Source: JANXQG01 sp963719885
Lineage (GTDB): Bacteria > Planctomycetota > Planctomycetia > Pirellulales > Thermoguttaceae
Direction of reading: 5' to 3'
Assembly (NCBI GenBank): GCA_963719885.1
Contig: CAVRDP010000033.1
Coordinates: forward strand, 1 to 64,000
Length of the DNA stretch: 64,000 nt
Numbering within the stretch: the first letter of the stretch is position 1; each line of letters begins with the position of its first letter. Below are positions 61,985-64,000 of the stretch, in pieces. The notes under the pieces are model-generated. The model did no database searches and was not told the DNA's origin. It saw only the letters and a program-made list of their open reading frames with translations. Made by a program: the position numbers and the translations under genes.

Positions 61985-62368
61985 CTACGTGCTGTCAAGC
62001 AGACATGCCTTGATATGATCCAGCACTGCGAGCAATACCTGCCGATCGAAATAGTTGTTCAGTCTGTGGCTGACCAACGTAGTGGCAAGGGACTGGGCAA
62101 CCTGATCACGAACGGCGGCGACCTTCTGTGCGATGTCAAGGTCCTGGCAGTCCCTCTGTGCTCGGGTGATGTCCTCTGGCCATAACCCAAGGGCATCAAT
62201 GCCGCAACACTCAACTACGCATTCCGTTTCCAGAAGACCAAGGAAGTTCTGAATCGGTTCGAGGACGGGATCTATATCGAGGGCTTCACTCTGCCGGCCG
62301 TCGACTTCAACGAACGTAATCCACTGATCTTCCCCGATACTTATGTCGTTGCGGTGCGGTTTGGTCAT
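61985..62368 (-). CDS. DUF6331-like protein
   Basis: 127 residues. 'LETECVVECCGIDALGLWPEDI' is the pattern I associate with DUF6331 ('ECCGIDA..WPEDI'), a family with no assigned function. The rest is helical. Opposite strand to the Cys-rich gene; the two converge. Confidence 0.6.
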   Translation of the reverse strand: MTKPHRNDISIGEDQWITFVEVDGRQSEALDIDPVLEPIQNFLGLLETECVVECCGIDALGLWPEDITRAQRDCQDLDIAQKVAAVRDQVAQSLATTLVSHRLNNYFDRQVLLAVLDHIKACLLDST

Positions 62369-62425
62369 GAGCGGGATTCGAGAGCAAACGGGGCGAATTT
62401 ATGGGCTAATACCTGCCGCTGGGCA

Positions 62426-62569
62426 TTAGGCAGGCAATTCGTTGAACCAGAACCACCGATACCGCTCCGACAGCCACAGCAGCCCCTCCACGACCAGCAA
62501 GCCGAAGATCAGCCAAGCCGGCGTGGGGGAGAAGCGGCGGCGTTGTGGGGTGGCGTCGGTCATGCCCAT
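62426..62569 (-). CDS. Small one-helix membrane protein, possibly truncated
   Basis: 47 residues starting 'MGMTDATPQRRRFSPTPAW' with one membrane helix ('LIFGLLVVEGLLWLSERYRWFWF'). This 'SPTPAWL...SERxRW' start is common in planctomycete membrane proteins, but those usually go on for another helix or more. Here the frame stops after 'NELPA', so it may be cut short. Function unknown. Confidence 0.5.
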   Translation of the reverse strand: MGMTDATPQRRRFSPTPAWLIFGLLVVEGLLWLSERYRWFWFNELPA

Positions 62570-63073
62570 AGAATAGCAGAAGGACGCAGCAGTTTGGAGT
62601 CTCACGACCGCTGCCAGTCGGCGTCTTGCAGAGGGCAAACGTCGGCCGCCGTCAACCGGCTATGCCGCGGGAACCTGGAGCGGTTTCGGAAGGGTCACGA
62701 GACGCTCCATCTCCAAAATGTCCAGCGCGTAAGCCCGGACCTTACAGCCCGGCGGCGATTGCCGGCGGGGGCCGCATCCGCCACCCATCCCCAGGTTCGG
62801 CCGGCCGGATTCAAGGTATTATCGGCCAAGAACTTGTGACTCGGGGGCGCGACGAATCTGCCGCTAGAAGATCCCCGATTGCTCGCTCTAACCACGGCGT
62901 CGATGCTCGGTTGCCTTTTTGCGCCAGCCCGCGTAACATAAAAACAAATCAGGTCGATCGAGGCGCGGGCCCTCCGAGCCCACCCAACGGTTCGCCAAGC
63001 TGCCGCGAGCTAGCGGGGAACGATCGATAACATAATCGCGTCGCTGCCAAGGGGAGCATCAGGAGAGAACAAC
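62570..63073. other. Intergenic region
   Basis: No supported gene and no GTAG-type element. It contains the ribosome binding site AGGAGA for the next gene at 63061-63066. Confidence 0.5.
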
Positions 63074-64000
63074 ATGCGCCGCCGCTCAATCTTCCGAAAG
63101 CCGAAGCAATGCCGTTCATCCGAAAAGTCTTTCCAGCGGCGTTTCGAGACGCTTGAGAGCCGCACGCTGCTGGCCGTGTTCAATCTCACGCCGGCGGCAG
63201 GGGACGCCGGTTTGCGGGCCGCGATCTTGGCGGCCGACACAAACGGCGACCCCAGCAACACGATCAACCTTGCGGCCGGGAAGTACCTGCTGACCGACAC
63301 TTCCGCGGGCGACCTCGTCATCAATAGCGGCGCCTCGCCGCTTACGATCGCGGGGGCGAAGGAAAGCACGACGATCATTGAGCCCAGCCCTACGGTGTCG
63401 TGGAAGACCCGCATCTTCGACATCGAAGGTTCGGGCACCGTCACTTTCAAGAATCTTACGATCGAGGGGGGCAATCTCCAGGCGGCGCCCGGCAACAACC
63501 CCGTAACGGCACAAGGCGGCGGGCTGTTGGTCGATGGCGGGCAGGTCAAGCTCAGCAACGTGGCCGTCGTGAAGAACGTGGCCCACGGCGCCACGGGAAT
63601 CGGCGGTGGAGGCGGGGCCGCCGGCGGCTCGGGTCAACAGCCCGGGCCCGGCGGTGGCGGACAGAAGGGATTCGATGCCCAGGGCGGCGGCATCTTCCTG
63701 GCCGGCGGAACGCTGGACCTCCTCAGTTCCCAGGTCACCGGCAACCAGGCGATCGGCGGCGCCGGCGGCGCCGGCGGCAAAGGGGCGCAGGTTCGGCGGG
63801 CGCCGCGGGTTCCACCGGCGCGGCTGGCCGCCACGGCTCCAATGGCGTCTATCCCGGCGGCCATGGAGGAAATGGCTCACCGGGCGCGCAAGGGAGCAAA
63901 GGGAACGCCGGACTGACCGGCGCCCCCGGCGGCTACGGCGGCGTCGGCGGAAACGCCTACGGCGGCGGCATCTACGTGGCCGGCGGCCAGTTGATCTTCA
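63074..64000 (+). CDS. Large exported beta-helix/Gly-rich protein, cut by the window end; frameshift near 63787
   Basis: Starts 'MRRRSIFRKPKQCRSSEKSF' then 'RRFETLESRTLLAVFNL', the same signature as the giant sedolisin protein. The following part ('GDAGLRAAILAADTNGDPSNTINLAAGKY', 'TFKNLTIEGGNLQ', 'GGGLLVDGGQVKLSNVAVVKN') is a parallel beta-helix of the polymorphic-outer-membrane-protein/pectate-lyase type. Then a very Gly-rich stretch. Near 63787 the frame must shift by one base; the new frame reads collagen-like 'GSAGAAGSTGAAGRHGSNG' and runs through the window end ('GGGIYVAGGQLIF'). AGGAGA precedes ATG 63074. The C-terminus is outside the window. Confidence 0.82.

Overview
The window looks like chromosomal DNA of a planctomycete, probably a Pirellulales-type relative. 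The signs are: a 23S-5S rRNA unit with its own promoters and no 16S beside it; an exbB-exbD-exbD operon followed by a squalene-cyclase-fold membrane protein and a long helical-repeat protein; giant secreted proteins that begin with an 'LESRTLL' signature (sedolisin plus NHL beta-propeller, and a Gly-rich beta-helix); a large secreted glutaminase-like protein; and a GC-rich genome full of intergenic palindromes.

Layout. 0-3.6 kb is accessory DNA: a broken ISNCY-like transposase, a truncated Rpn/PD-(D/E)XK nuclease-like protein and a frameshifted HTH protein. 3.7-18.5 kb is mostly housekeeping: eno, small membrane proteins, a secreted esterase-like protein, a secreted protein of unknown function, an HD phosphohydrolase, NAD-type isocitrate dehydrogenase, a GT39-like membrane glycosyltransferase, tilS and guaA. 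18.5-20.9 kb is a small accessory island: a DUF104-like antitoxin plus PIN toxin pair, a second antitoxin that lost its toxin, a PD-(D/E)XK protein and a DUF2442 protein. 20.9-27.9 kb is metabolic: ilvD, a HAD hydrolase, dapB, thrC, then a dksA-like gene, lspA and hisN. 28.7-36.5 kb encodes exported proteins, including a DUF885 peptidase-like protein and a DUF4964/4965-type protein. 36.6-45.5 kb is the minus-strand exbB operon. 46-47.7 kb holds a ComEA-like HhH protein and nadC. 48.4-53.9 kb is one giant surface or secreted protein. 54.9-58.5 kb is the rRNA unit. 58.5-64 kb has hypothetical secreted and small proteins and the start of a second LESRTLL protein, cut by the window end.

The most interesting signal is a dispersed set of at least seven unrelated palindromic repeat families with one shared architecture: each begins 5'-GTAG and, when complete, ends CTAC. 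This is the foot tetranucleotide of REP elements moved by RAYT (REP-associated tyrosine) transposases. In five genes the GTAG touches or overlaps the TAG stop codon of the upstream gene. Elements also lie in frame inside nadC and inside an exbB-operon gene, and one sits just upstream of thrC, which has no ATG, GTG or TTG start at its conserved N-terminus.

Caution: about a dozen otherwise intact genes, including guaA, carry single-base frameshifts. This pattern is better explained by residual indel errors in the assembly than by mass gene decay, so those genes are listed as whole genes with the shift position noted.
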